This document shows positions 18,564 to 27,710 of a stretch of DNA of 64,000 nt, in pieces. Position numbers and translations under genes: made by a program. Positions within the stretch are counted from its first letter, which is position 1; the number at the start of each line of letters is the position of its first letter. The stretch spans positions 310,001 through 374,000 of the forward strand of contig JANQOX010000019.1 of assembly GCA_028285625.1 (NCBI GenBank), in the 5' to 3' direction. The notes beneath the pieces were generated by a model. That model worked only from the letters and a program-made list of their open reading frames with translations, was not told the origin of the DNA and made no database searches. This DNA comes from Myxococcota bacterium (GTDB lineage: Bacteria > Myxococcota_A > UBA9160 > UBA6930).

Positions 18564-19997
18564 CTAGAGCGTCTCGGCCAGAGGCTCCCAACTCGTGGGC
18601 CACTCGGGGTGCGAGGGCCGCTCGCGCTCGTAGGCCAGGCTCGCCTGGAGCACCACGTCATCGCGGTGTCGGGGCCCGACGATCTGCATCCCGATGGGGA
18701 GCCCCGACCGCGTGAGACCCGCACGTTGGGTCGAGGCCGGATGCCAGGACAGGTTGAAGGGGATGGTGAACGACGCGACGCCGGCCATCGGCTGGGGCTT
18801 GCCCTCGGTGGTCTCGGGGAAGGGCCCCTTTGCGGGCGGTGCCTCGTAGGGGACGGTGGGCGTGACCAGCAGGTCGACCGCCTCGAAGGTCTCGGTGCAC
18901 CACTGCTGCAGGGCGATCCGTTGGTCGCTGATGGTCTTCCAGATCTGCGGCGTCATGTGGAAGCCGGCCTTCACGCCGCGGATGAAGCCGCGGCCGAACG
19001 CCTCTTCCTGATCCGGCAGGTACTCGTGCAGCTGCGCCGCCTTCTCGAAGGCGCCGAGCAGGCCCCACTCGCGCCCGAGGGCAGGCGGGCCCCCGGCGAT
19101 CGGAACGACCCGATGGCCGAGCTTCTCGAACACCCTCACCGCATCTTCGACGGCCGCCGCCACCTCGCCCTGTACGGCCGCGAAACCCAGATCGGGCGAG
19201 AACCCGATGCGCAGGCCACGGGGCAGTTCTTCGGCCAGGCGCTCGACGTAGGAATAGCCGGGGTGGGGCAGCGAGTTGGCATCGTGCGGGGAGGCGCCGA
19301 CCGTCACGTCGAGCTGCAGCGCCGCGTCGGCCACGGTCTTGGTGAGCGGGCCGGACACGGAGGTGTCGTCGTTCGACCAGAAGTCCGAGGGGCCCCGAGG
19401 AACCCGGCCGAACGAGACCTTGAGCCCGAACGCGCCCACGAAGCAGGCGGGAATGCGGATCGAACCACCGCCGTCGCTCGCGGTGTTCAGCGGACACACA
19501 CAGCCGGCCAGCGCCGCGGCCGAACCGCCACTCGAACCGCCCGGGGTCTGCGCGAGATCCCAGGGGTTGCGCGTGACCCCATACACCAGGTTGCGTGTGA
19601 TGGCGGTGTAGCCGAACTCCGGCGCGTTCGTCTTGCCCACCACGATGGCACCGGCCTCGCGCAGCCGCGCCACCTGGGTGTCGTCGTGGTCCGAGATGCG
19701 CCCTTCGTAGATCTTGCTGCCCTCGGTGTTGGGCAGACCCTCGGCGTGCTCGAGGTCCTTCACACCGAGGGGAATGCCCTCGAGCGGCCGCGCGTCGCCG
19801 GCGGCGATGCGCGCGTCGCTGGCCTGGGCATCGGCGCGCAGGGCCTCGCGATCACGCAGGGCCACGAACGCGTTCAGATCGCCGTTGGTCTCTTCGATGC
19901 GGTCGAGCACCGCATCCATGAGTTCGACGGCCGAAGCCTTGCGCGCATCGAGGCGCGCGCGCAAGTCGGTGAGAGAGAGCGTGAGCAGCTCGTTCAT
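18564..19997 (-). CDS. Amidase (amidase-signature family)
   Basis: A 477-aa hydrolase of the amidase-signature superfamily. The Ser-cisSer-Lys triad lies in GVKDLEHAEGLPNTEGSK (Lys) and TPGGSSGGSAAALAG followed by ASDGGGSIRIPAC (the two Ser). It has no GatCAB partner and no signal peptide, so a catabolic role on an amide or peptide-like substrate is more likely than tRNA amidation. The ATG is preceded by GGAGGAACGCC. It is divergent from an amidohydrolase that is itself coupled to a second amidase, which suggests a shared pathway. Confidence 0.9.
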   Translation of the reverse strand: MNELLTLSLTDLRARLDARKASAVELMDAVLDRIEETNGDLNAFVALRDREALRADAQASDARIAAGDARPLEGIPLGVKDLEHAEGLPNTEGSKIYEGRISDHDDTQVARLREAGAIVVGKTNAPEFGYTAITRNLVYGVTRNPWDLAQTPGGSSGGSAAALAGCVCPLNTASDGGGSIRIPACFVGAFGLKVSFGRVPRGPSDFWSNDDTSVSGPLTKTVADAALQLDVTVGASPHDANSLPHPGYSYVERLAEELPRGLRIGFSPDLGFAAVQGEVAAAVEDAVRVFEKLGHRVVPIAGGPPALGREWGLLGAFEKAAQLHEYLPDQEEAFGRGFIRGVKAGFHMTPQIWKTISDQRIALQQWCTETFEAVDLLVTPTVPYEAPPAKGPFPETTEGKPQPMAGVASFTIPFNLSWHPASTQRAGLTRSGLPIGMQIVGPRHRDDVVLQASLAYERERPSHPEWPTSWEPLAETL

Positions 19998-20115
19998 GGC
20001 GTTCCTCCGAAGAAGCGGGCCGTGCCCGAAGGGCCTGGGCGGAACCCCGGTGCGGGTCCACGGCGTTCCGCATCGTACCATCCCCCGGGCTATGCTGGGC
20101 GCCGAGGAGCCCCCC

Positions 20116-21243
20116 ATGCCCCACCCCGTGATCTCTGCCGACTCCCACATCACCGAGCCCCCGAACACCTACGTCGACCACATCGACGCCAGGTGGCGGG
20201 ACAAGGCCCCGCGGATGCAGTTCGTGGAGGAAGTCGGCGACATCTTCGTGATCGACGGCCTCGCGCGGCCGGTGCCCATGGGGCTGGTGGCCGCTGCGGG
20301 CAAGCCCGCCGAGGAGATCCGGGTCACCGGGGTGCGCTTCGACGACATGCACCGCGGGGGCTGGGATCCGGATGCGCGCATGGCCGACCAGGACCGCGAT
20401 GGGGTCCACTGCGAGGTGATCTACCCGACGGTGGGCATGGTGCTCTGCAACCACAAGGACTTCGACTACAAGCACGCCTGCTTCGAGGCCTACAACCGCT
20501 GGATCGCGCAGTACTGCGACGCGCACCCCGCACGGCTGCTCGGCTGCGGCCAGACGGCCATGCGTTCGGTGAAGGACGGCATCGCCGACCTGCACGCCAT
20601 TGCCGAACTGGGCCTCCGCGGCGTGATGATGCCCGGCGATCCGGCCGAGGAGGACTACGACCATCCGGTCTACGACCCCTTCTGGGAGGCCGCCATCGAG
20701 CTCGGGCTGCCGCTGTCGTTCCACATCCTCACCGGACGCGACTACGCCTTCAACGCGCGCGTGCGCGGGCCGGCCATGAACGGCTTCCTCGGCATCGTGC
20801 GCGGCTGTCAGGACATCATGGGCACGCTGGTGCTCGGCGGCGTCTTCGAGCGCCACCCCGACCTCAAGATCGTGTGCGTCGAGGCCGACGCCGGCTGGGT
20901 CCCGCATTACATGTACCGGATGGACCACGCCTACAAGCGTCATCGCAACTGGCTGCCGGCCGGCCAGAAGCTCTCGAAGCTGCCTTCGGAGTACTTCGCG
21001 GAGCACATCTACATGACGTTCCAGGACGACTGGGTCGCGTTCCAGACCGCAGATCTCATGAACTGGCGGCGCCTGATGTGGGCCAACGACTTCCCGCACA
21101 GCGACTCCACGTGGCCGTGGTCGCAGGACATGCTCGCCGAGCACGCGGAGAAGCTGCGGCCAGAGCAACGCGAGGCGATCCTGTGCGGCAACGTCGCCGA
21201 CCTCTACGGCATCGACGTCGACGCGCTGAAGGTGGCGGCCTGA
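20116..21243 (+). CDS. Amidohydrolase-2 family metal-dependent hydrolase
   Basis: A 375-aa TIM-barrel enzyme of the ACMSD/amidohydrolase-2 group. The first metal motif is ISADSHITEP (DxH). A His lies in PLSFHILTGRD, another segment is VLGGVFERHPDLKIVCVEADAGW, and a late Asp is in MWANDFPHSDSTWPWS. These enzymes hydrolyse or decarboxylate aromatic or cyclic acids. The start is the ATG after GAGGAGCC; a longer in-frame extension overlaps the divergent amidase. The stop overlaps the next amidase start (TGATG), so the two genes are coupled. Confidence 0.9.
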   Translation: MPHPVISADSHITEPPNTYVDHIDARWRDKAPRMQFVEEVGDIFVIDGLARPVPMGLVAAAGKPAEEIRVTGVRFDDMHRGGWDPDARMADQDRDGVHCEVIYPTVGMVLCNHKDFDYKHACFEAYNRWIAQYCDAHPARLLGCGQTAMRSVKDGIADLHAIAELGLRGVMMPGDPAEEDYDHPVYDPFWEAAIELGLPLSFHILTGRDYAFNARVRGPAMNGFLGIVRGCQDIMGTLVLGGVFERHPDLKIVCVEADAGWVPHYMYRMDHAYKRHRNWLPAGQKLSKLPSEYFAEHIYMTFQDDWVAFQTADLMNWRRLMWANDFPHSDSTWPWSQDMLAEHAEKLRPEQREAILCGNVADLYGIDVDALKVAA

Positions 21244-22664
21244 TGCAGGACTACGACCGCTACGACGCGCTGGGCCTGGCCGATCTCGTCGCCCGGGGCG
21301 AGGTGAAGCCCGAAGAGCTGCTCGACGAGGCGATCCGTCGCACCGAAGCCGTGGACCCGAAGATCAACGCGGTGGTGATCCGCCTGTTCGAGCGCGCCCG
21401 CGACACCATCGCCGCAGGGCTTCCCGAGGGTCCCTTCCGCGGGGTGCCCTTCCTGGTGAAGGACCTGTTCGTCGCCATCGAGGGCGTGCGCACCACGAAC
21501 GGCTCGAAGCTCTTCGAGGACTACGTGACGCCGCACTCGAACGAGCTGATGAAGCGCTACGAGCGGGCGGGCCTGGTGGTCTTCGGCAAGACCCACTCTC
21601 CGGAGTTCGGGCTCACGACGTCCACCGAGTCGGCCGTCTTCGGCGCGACACGCAACCCCTGGAACCTGGACCACACCTCGGGGGGATCCTCGGGCGGCGC
21701 GTCGGCCGCCGTGGCCGCGGGCATCCTGCCGCTGGCCAACGCCAGCGACGGAGGCGGCTCGATCCGCATCCCGGCCGCCTGCTGCGGACTGCTGGGCATG
21801 AAGCCCACCCGGGGGCGCACGCCCATGGGCCCGGACGCGGGCGAGGGCTGGGCGGGCATGAGTACGGTGCACGCCGTCTCGCGCTCGGTGCGCGACAACG
21901 CAGCACTTCTCGACGCGTCGGCCGGGCCCGACGTGGGCGACCCCTACTGGGCGCCGCCCCCGGCGCGACCCTGGGCCGACGAAGTCGGGCAGGACCCGGG
22001 CCGGCTGCGCATCGCCTTCCAGCGCGAGACCTGGAACGGCCAGCCCACGCACCCGGACTGCATCGCGGCGGTCGAGGATGCCGCGAAGCTCTGCGAAGAC
22101 CTGGGTCACGACGTCGTGGACCGACGGCTCGAAGTCGACGCCGAGGCCATCCGCGAGGCGGCGCTCACGATCATCGCGGGCAACCTGCGCTTCACGCTCG
22201 ATGACCGGGCGCGGTCACTCGGCCGCGAGCTCGAGCAGGGCATGGTGGAGAACGGCACCTTCTTCCTGGCCCAGGCCGCACTCGGCAAGACCTCGGCGGA
22301 CTACGCGCGTTCGGTGCGGGTGATCCATGGCGTGACGCGCCAGGTGGCGCGCCACCTGATCGACGCGGACGTGATCCTCACCCCCACCATGGGCGGACCG
22401 CCCGAGAAGATCGGCACGCTGTCGCTCTCGAACCCGGACATCGGCAACCAGATCGAAGCGCTCAATCGCTCGGTGGGCTTCACCCAGCTGTTCAACGTAT
22501 CGGGCAACCCGGCGATTTCGGTTCCGCTCTGCTGGAACGAGGCGGGACTGCCCATCGGCATCCAGTTCGCGGGCCGCTTCGGGGACGAGGCCACCCTGTA
22601 TCGCCTGGCGGCACAACTGGAACAGGCACGACCTTGGTTCGACCGGAGGCCCGCGGGCTTCTAG
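21243..22664 (+). CDS. Second amidase (amidase-signature family)
   Basis: A 473-aa paralogue-like amidase. Lys lies in GVPFLVKDLFVAIEGVRTTNGS, and the Ser pair in HTSGGSSGGASAAVAAG and ASDGGGSIRIPAACCG. Its sequence differs throughout from the divergent amidase at 18564, so it is not a recent duplication. The ATG overlaps the amidohydrolase TGA by one base. With the amidohydrolase it may open and then deamidate one substrate (inference). The 3' end runs close to the DUF547 gene, with CTAG-containing inverted segments between the two stops. Confidence 0.9.
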   Translation: MQDYDRYDALGLADLVARGEVKPEELLDEAIRRTEAVDPKINAVVIRLFERARDTIAAGLPEGPFRGVPFLVKDLFVAIEGVRTTNGSKLFEDYVTPHSNELMKRYERAGLVVFGKTHSPEFGLTTSTESAVFGATRNPWNLDHTSGGSSGGASAAVAAGILPLANASDGGGSIRIPAACCGLLGMKPTRGRTPMGPDAGEGWAGMSTVHAVSRSVRDNAALLDASAGPDVGDPYWAPPPARPWADEVGQDPGRLRIAFQRETWNGQPTHPDCIAAVEDAAKLCEDLGHDVVDRRLEVDAEAIREAALTIIAGNLRFTLDDRARSLGRELEQGMVENGTFFLAQAALGKTSADYARSVRVIHGVTRQVARHLIDADVILTPTMGGPPEKIGTLSLSNPDIGNQIEALNRSVGFTQLFNVSGNPAISVPLCWNEAGLPIGIQFAGRFGDEATLYRLAAQLEQARPWFDRRPAGF

Positions 22665-22682
22665 GGCCCCGGGAGCGCCCTC

Positions 22683-23441
22683 CTAGCGCCGCGTCGTCGC
22701 CAGATCGTTCAGCGACCAGTCGTACGAGAACGTCTCGAGGTCGGGGGCCGGGCTGCGCGCGGCGCGCGCGCGCACGGCTTCGGGCCCATGGCGGGCGAGA
22801 AACGCGAGCACGCCTCCGCTGGCTTCGAAGTCCTCCTCGAACCAGTCGAGGATCGGGGAGATCTCCAGATCGTCACCGTCGACGCGGCTTCCCTTGCGCG
22901 GGTCGGCCAACCAGACCCGCGTATTGTCGTCGAGCTGGGAGTCCAGCGTCTCGGCGCGGTAGGGCTCGCGGCGAAGCGGCGGACACGACGCCGACGCACA
23001 GACGATGGCCGCGTGGATGCGCGGCTCTCCGAGCGGGCGGAGGATCTGGTGCTCGACCTCGTCGAGGGTGACCTCGCGCCCCCCGACTCGCCCGGCCGGC
23101 CGCTTCCACACCGGGCGCAGGAACGAGCCGATGTCCTTGATGCCCGCCACGGGGTAGTGGGCGCGCACCAGGTCGATCGCCAAGATGTTGTAGGCATTGA
23201 TCCAGAAGGCCAGGTGCGCGTCGCGCCGGTCGGGCGGCGGCGGCCCGGTCGCGGCGAGGCTCTCGACCAGGCCCGCCCACTCCGCAGAGTCGACGAGGCC
23301 GGCGTAGTCGACGCGTACGGTGGCCAGGTCCTCGACCTCGGCCGTGTGTGCAGACAGCAGCGAGGCGTAGGCGTCCAGGTCTAGGGCCGCTGCGCTGGAC
23401 GCCGAGCCCAGGGCGGCCACCAGCATCAGACGACGGATCAT
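22683..23441 (-). CDS. DUF547-domain secreted protein
   Basis: A 252-aa protein with a signal peptide (LMLVAALGSASSAAALD) followed by the DUF547 pattern: LAFWINAYNILAIDLVRAHYP, IGSFLRPVWKR, VGGREVTLDEVEHQILRP, EPRIHAAIVCASASCPPLRREPY and LDDNTRVWLADP. The fold is distantly related to NlpC/P60-like or transglutaminase-like proteins, but no function is established. The ATG is preceded by GGAGGAACC. It is isolated from its neighbours by about 110 bases upstream. Confidence 0.88.
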   Translation of the reverse strand: MIRRLMLVAALGSASSAAALDLDAYASLLSAHTAEVEDLATVRVDYAGLVDSAEWAGLVESLAATGPPPPDRRDAHLAFWINAYNILAIDLVRAHYPVAGIKDIGSFLRPVWKRPAGRVGGREVTLDEVEHQILRPLGEPRIHAAIVCASASCPPLRREPYRAETLDSQLDDNTRVWLADPRKGSRVDGDDLEISPILDWFEEDFEASGGVLAFLARHGPEAVRARAARSPAPDLETFSYDWSLNDLATTRR

Positions 23442-23553
23442 GTGGGGTTCCTCCGAGATGCCGGGTCGTCTCACGAGTTCTTCGCGAGCACTCGCCGGCT
23501 TGGATGCCCGCGAGTGCGCGAGGGTTCCCCCCTCATCGCACCAGCCGGGTCGC

Positions 23554-24027
23554 TCAGTCCGCTCCGGACCCTGCGGGTTGCGACTGCGGGCCCACACCTT
23601 CGGCCCACTCGTAGCACTGCACCTCGACGCGTAGCGGAAGCCGGTAGCCCACGTAGAAGCTGTGCAGCTTGAGCACGCGAAAGTCCTCGACCTGCGGTCC
23701 TTCGATGTGTACGCGCGAATCGCGCTCCTGGTAACGCCGGGCGCGGTCATGCAGGTCGGCGAGTTCCTCGGGCGTCGCCACCGAGAGCCCGAAGTGGTCG
23801 CCCTGCGGGGTGACCATGGGCGGGTCGCCCGCGGCCAGGAACACGAACTGCTCGTGGCTGTGGGCGCGCAGGACCAGCATCTTGCCCTCCTGCGTGAGCG
23901 TCGGCATCTCGGTCCAACCGAACACGTCGCCGTAGAACCGGAGCAACTCGGCCCGGCCGCGCGCGTCGAGCAGCTCGGCGGGCACGCTCATGGCCACGTG
24001 GTTGAAACGCTGGGTGGGCTCGCTCAT
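23554..24027 (-). CDS. VOC/glyoxalase-family protein
   Basis: A 157-aa protein of the vicinal-oxygen-chelate fold. The RFNHVAMSVPAELL start carries a potential metal His, and DHFGLSVATPEELADLHDRA marks the second beta-alpha-beta repeat. AELLRFYGDVFGWTEMP is typical of the family. It overlaps the end of the zinc dehydrogenase by 4 bases (ATGA) and is thus co-translated with it. The substrate is unknown. It may isomerise or open the product of the dehydrogenase. Confidence 0.82.
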   Translation of the reverse strand: MSEPTQRFNHVAMSVPAELLDARGRAELLRFYGDVFGWTEMPTLTQEGKMLVLRAHSHEQFVFLAAGDPPMVTPQGDHFGLSVATPEELADLHDRARRYQERDSRVHIEGPQVEDFRVLKLHSFYVGYRLPLRVEVQCYEWAEGVGPQSQPAGSGAD

Positions 24028-25106
24028 CCGGTCTCCTTCTCCCCCGCCGGGTTCGCCGACTCCTCGGGCACGACCATCACCTTCGCGCCGATCTCGCCAC
24101 GGGCCAGGCCGTGAAGCGCGGGCAGCAGGTCGTCCAGCGGTACGTCGCCGGGCTCGATCAGCGTCGCGGTGGGCAGGCTTCCGTGGGCCAGCAGGTCGAG
24201 TGCCCTTCGCGTCCCACCCTCGTCGTAGTTGTAGGCACCCGTCACGACGAGTTCGTTCATCAGGATGCGGTTCGGATCGAAGCGCGGCCGCCTCATGCCC
24301 GTCCCGACCAGGACCAGCGTGCCGCCCGTCGCGAGCTGGGCCAGGCCGGCCTCCATGGCCTCGGGCTTGCCCGAACACTCGAACACCACGTCGACCGGCG
24401 CCTCCACGGACTCGAACGGCATGCGGGGCACTACGAGTTCGCCGGGCGGGTGGACGGCCGTGGCACCCACGCTTCGTGCGCGCTCGCGGCGCAGGGGCGA
24501 AGGCTCGCTCGCGCGCACGTCCTCGACGCCTTGCGCCCGAAGCGCCGCGATCAGCAGCAACCCGAGCGGGCCAGCGCCCGTGACCCACACCCGCGACTCC
24601 GGGCCGACGCCGGACACCGTGATCGCGTGGAGGGCCACCGCGAGAGGCTCGGCCAGCGCGGCCTCGCGCGGCGAGAGCCCGTTTGGGATCGGCTCGAGCT
24701 GGTTCTCGGGCCGGAGCAGGAAACCCGCGAAGGCGCCCTGATGGCGCAGGTCGCCCCCGCCGAAACCGGGCGTGCCGCGACAGATCGAGGGCCGCCCGGC
24801 GAGGCACGGCGGACACCGACCACAGCTCGGTCGCGGCCCACCGACGACGGCATCGCCTTCTTGCAGGGCCGACACACCCGCACCGGTGGCGACCACCCTG
24901 CCCGACCACTCGTGTCCGGGGGTCTGGTCGGGAACCCCCATTCCCTCGAGAATCAGGTGGAGGTCGGTCCCACAGATGCCGCAGTGGCTGACCGCCACCA
25001 GCGCCTCACCCGGCCCGGGCTCGGGCACGGGCAGCTCGCAGATCTCGATTTCTCCGGGCCTGCGGTAGACGGCCGCGCGCATGCGTGTCGCAGGGGTGGC
25101 CGCCAT
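24024..25106 (-). CDS. Zinc-dependent medium-chain alcohol/polyol dehydrogenase
   Basis: A 360-aa MDR-family dehydrogenase. Catalytic-zinc ligands lie in HCGICGTDLH and TPGHEWSG. The structural-zinc lobe has four Cys (CGRCPPCLAGRPSIC). The nucleotide loop is VTGAGPLGLLLIAAL. This resembles threonine/sorbitol/2,3-butanediol-type dehydrogenases; the butanediol option is attractive given the acetolactate-synthase-like gene in the window, but the genes are 19 kb apart. The ATG at 25106 follows GGGAGATGGG. It overlaps the VOC gene by 4 bases. Confidence 0.9.
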   Translation of the reverse strand: MAATPATRMRAAVYRRPGEIEICELPVPEPGPGEALVAVSHCGICGTDLHLILEGMGVPDQTPGHEWSGRVVATGAGVSALQEGDAVVGGPRPSCGRCPPCLAGRPSICRGTPGFGGGDLRHQGAFAGFLLRPENQLEPIPNGLSPREAALAEPLAVALHAITVSGVGPESRVWVTGAGPLGLLLIAALRAQGVEDVRASEPSPLRRERARSVGATAVHPPGELVVPRMPFESVEAPVDVVFECSGKPEAMEAGLAQLATGGTLVLVGTGMRRPRFDPNRILMNELVVTGAYNYDEGGTRRALDLLAHGSLPTATLIEPGDVPLDDLLPALHGLARGEIGAKVMVVPEESANPAGEKETG

Positions 25107-25190
25107 CCCATCTCCCGCCGGGTTCGAAGGACCCAGGCCTGGCGCAGGCGCGCAGGCCCGGATCGCCATCCTACCACCGGCCGGGGTAGC

Positions 25191-25646
25191 TCAGCCTCGG
25201 GCGCGCGAGCGGCGCTCCAGGGCGGGCGAGCGGTGCCTCGGGGCGCGTGAGCGGTAGGCGAGCCAGAACACGAGCCACGCCAGCGGCAGGAGCGGTCGGG
25301 GCTCGGGGCTCGCCATGGCGCGTGTGGCCTGGACCGACGCCAGCGGCGCCCAGGCCACGAGGGTCGGCGGGATGGGTCGCGCGGCGGGCGGCTCCGCTGC
25401 GCCGGGCCAGGCGAGGCCCGAGACCCCGTCGGTGCCGATGGCGCTGCCGGCCACGGGGTCGTCGAGCCACGCAATGGCTTCGAGCCAGGCGGCATCGTCG
25501 GGCACGGAAAGGAACGGCTCGCTCGGCGCGGCGGGCGGTGCAGAGACCGCCGGCGCGCGCCAGGGTTGCAGGGACAGGCAGGCTGGCAGGATCGCCAGGA
25601 TCCAGAGCAGATGAGCGGCGCGGCGCTGGGGTCGAAGGAACTGCAC
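25191..25646 (-). CDS. Short PEP-CTERM-like surface protein with C-terminal heptad repeat
   Basis: A 151-aa protein beginning with a signal-like segment (LLWILAILPACLSL) and ending with ASPEPRPLLPLAWLVFWLAYRSR. That end has the Ser/Pro-Glu-Pro motif, hydrophobic helix and basic cluster of an exosortase substrate. Beyond the basic cluster the chain continues as three near-repeats, RSRAPRH, RSPALER, RSRARG, encoded by a 21-bp tandem repeat. The mature part is Pro/Ala-rich with no recognisable domain. The start is GTG with a poor SD. No exosortase gene is in the window. Confidence is moderate because the composition is unusual. Confidence 0.55.
   Translation of the reverse strand: MQFLRPQRRAAHLLWILAILPACLSLQPWRAPAVSAPPAAPSEPFLSVPDDAAWLEAIAWLDDPVAGSAIGTDGVSGLAWPGAAEPPAARPIPPTLVAWAPLASVQATRAMASPEPRPLLPLAWLVFWLAYRSRAPRHRSPALERRSRARG
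25194..25255 (-). repeat. 21-bp tandem repeat at the end of the PEP-CTERM-like gene
   Basis: Three units of 20, 21 and 21 bases (plus-strand GCCTCGGGCGCGCGAGCGGC, then two near copies at 25214 and 25235) end immediately before the stop codon. Each 21-bp unit adds seven residues. Confidence 0.65.
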
Positions 25647-25875
25647 CCCTCACTCATCGGCAGGTCGCCGGCAGATCTGTTGCACGAGCACGCAGGACGG
25701 CCTCGCGAGGGCGCAGGCTGGGTTCGCGAGGGTGCAGCCAGCGCGCAGGGCCACCTCGGCCGACCGCAAGCGGCACGCAACCGGGGTTCGGCCGCCGGCA
25801 AGCGCGCTTCACGCGTGTGCAACTCGCACCGTACGGGCCCGGGAACGGGGCACTCCTGGGACTCGACGAAGCGCC

Positions 25876-27033
25876 TCAGTCCTCTTCGCGGCGGGCGGCG
25901 TCGTCGGGCAGGTCGAGCGCGACGATCTCGTGCGGGCTCGCCTGGGGAACGCCCGCGGCCTGCGCGGGGAGAGCGTTCAGCCGATCGATGAGCTGGCGCA
26001 GACGCCCTGCACTACGGCGATCGAAGGCGAGCACCAGCCGGGGCAGTTCGGGCACTTCGCCCCTTTCTGCGGGCAGCGCCGACGCGACCTCGAGGCGGCC
26101 TTCGGTCACGATGTCGGCGAAGTCGCGCTGGAGCGTCTCGAGGTCCTCGTCGCACGGTGCTTCGCGTACGCGCAGCACCAGGCGGTCGCCCACTCTGCGG
26201 CTCGAATGGTAGTTGCGGTAGAAGCGGGTGATCTCGTCGACCGCCTCGCCGACGTCATCGGTGATCCGGAACAGGTCGAGGTCCTCGGGGCTCGCGAGCC
26301 CGGCCCGGGTCATGTTCGCCTCGAGCCAGACGCGCCACTCCTTCCAGTAGCTCCCGCCCGGCGCGTCCACGAACACCACCGGCAGGATCTCGCTCTTGCC
26401 CGTCTGGATCAGCGTGAGCGCCTCGAAGCCCTCGTCGAGGGTTCCGTAGCCGCCTGGGAAGAGTGCGATCGCGTGGGCCTCCTTCACGAAGGTGACCTTG
26501 CGCGTGAAGAAGTACCGGAAGTTGATGAGCTTGGGATCGCCGGCGATCGTCTCGTTCGCGCCCTGCTCGAACGGCAGGCGGATGTTCACGCCGAACGAAG
26601 CCTCGCGCCCCGCCCCGCCCTGGGCCGCGCCCATGATGCCCGCACCCGCACCGGTGATGACCATCCATGCGGCTTCGACCATGCGTTCGGCGAAGGCGTG
26701 GGCCTGGACCCAGGCCGGGTCGTCCTCCGGCGTCCGCGCACTTCCGAAGACGGCGACCTTGCGCACGTGGGCGTAGGGCGCGAAGACGCGCAGGGCGTGG
26801 CGCATCTCCTTCATGGCGTTGTTCAGGAGCTTGAGGTCGCCCTCGCCGGTACCGTCGCGAAGCACGGAGAGTGCCGTCACGAGCATCTGTCGGGCATGCT
26901 CGACGGCAGGTGCATCGGCGGATACGGGCACGGCCTCGGCCACCTGGGCCAGCAGGGCTTCGAGGGAGGCGTCGAGGTCGGCGTCGTGGAGGGCGTAGCG
27001 CCGCCGGCCCTTCTTCGGGGAACGCTGCTTCAT
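25876..27033 (-). CDS. LOG-family (TIGR00730-like) Rossmann protein, extended
   Basis: A 385-aa protein containing the LOG/lysine-decarboxylase-like motif PGGYGTLDEGFE near residue 220, after a Rossmann segment VAVFGSARTPEDD and VITGAGAGIMGAAQGGAG. The core family hydrolyses nucleoside 5'-monophosphates (cytokinin-activating phosphoribohydrolases) or acts as pyrimidine/purine nucleotide monophosphate nucleosidases. It is about twice the usual 190 residues, with a helical N-terminal domain (LDASLEALLAQVAEAV) and a C-terminal extension of about 120 residues. It is probably the larger PpnN-like or chlamydial-type branch. The ATG is at 27033 with a weak SD. Confidence 0.85.
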   Translation of the reverse strand: MKQRSPKKGRRRYALHDADLDASLEALLAQVAEAVPVSADAPAVEHARQMLVTALSVLRDGTGEGDLKLLNNAMKEMRHALRVFAPYAHVRKVAVFGSARTPEDDPAWVQAHAFAERMVEAAWMVITGAGAGIMGAAQGGAGREASFGVNIRLPFEQGANETIAGDPKLINFRYFFTRKVTFVKEAHAIALFPGGYGTLDEGFEALTLIQTGKSEILPVVFVDAPGGSYWKEWRVWLEANMTRAGLASPEDLDLFRITDDVGEAVDEITRFYRNYHSSRRVGDRLVLRVREAPCDEDLETLQRDFADIVTEGRLEVASALPAERGEVPELPRLVLAFDRRSAGRLRQLIDRLNALPAQAAGVPQASPHEIVALDLPDDAARREED

Positions 27034-27137
27034 TGCGAGGTGCCAAGCCTATCGGCCTGCCGTCCGATGCGCTTTCGGACAACCCATCCCTGGAGACCCG
27101 GGGCGGCAGCCGGGGGTGCGCGTTAGCCTCGCCACCG

Positions 27138-27638
27138 ATGGACGAGCCCCTGCCCGCCCCCTGCGATTCCGCCGAGCTGACGCGATTTCTCGACTCGTTC
27201 CTGTACGCGCGCGAGGCCTTCCTGGTCGACCGCATCCTGCGCATGGATGCCGAGGCGGCCGAGATCGACGCCGAGCTCGACACCACCCGTGCGCTCCCCT
27301 TCGCCGCCGCCCAACGCGTGAGTGCCAGCCACCCTGCCCACGTCTCCGCACCGGAGTTGTTGATGGCCACAGGCAGCCTCGGCTGCCTGCACGCCTGGTT
27401 CTTCCACGGCTGCCGCTGGGACGAGGGCTGGGTCGCATTCGGCAGCCGCATCCACCGGGCCGACTACCGCCGGGTCGCTCGAATCGGGCCGCCGCTCGAG
27501 CTGCATTCGCGGGAGACGCGCACCCGGGTCGGCCCCAAGCGTGTGGTGCTCCGCTACGACTTCACCTTCCGTCAGGAGGGCGAGACCGTCTACACCGGCG
27601 ACCAGACGGCGATGTTCCTGCTCGATCCCGCGCTCTAG
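27138..27638 (+). CDS. Hotdog-fold protein (FabZ/thioesterase-like)
   Basis: A 166-aa protein. The helix LLMATGSLGCLHAWFFHGCRWDEGW followed by strands VAFGSRIHRADYRRVARIGPPLELHSRETR and KRVVLRYDFTFRQEGETVYTGDQTAMFLL fits a hotdog domain of the FabZ-dehydratase/thioesterase class. The exact catalytic His/Asp is not certain. It is probably active on acyl-CoA or acyl-ACP. It stands alone between the LOG gene (divergent) and the PfpI gene downstream on the same strand (72 bases). Confidence 0.6.
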   Translation: MDEPLPAPCDSAELTRFLDSFLYAREAFLVDRILRMDAEAAEIDAELDTTRALPFAAAQRVSASHPAHVSAPELLMATGSLGCLHAWFFHGCRWDEGWVAFGSRIHRADYRRVARIGPPLELHSRETRTRVGPKRVVLRYDFTFRQEGETVYTGDQTAMFLLDPAL

Positions 27639-27710
27639 CGGCTACCGCCCGGGGCCGCCGCTCGAGAGGCGCCACGCGCTACGCTGGCCGGGCGCTCCCA
27701 GGAGACGACC

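Noticed and set aside
18087..22664. Open frame of 1525 codons on the plus strand
   Set aside because: The upstream two thirds are antisense or frame-shifted shadows of OsmC, amidase and amidohydrolase; only the last 473 codons form the second amidase.
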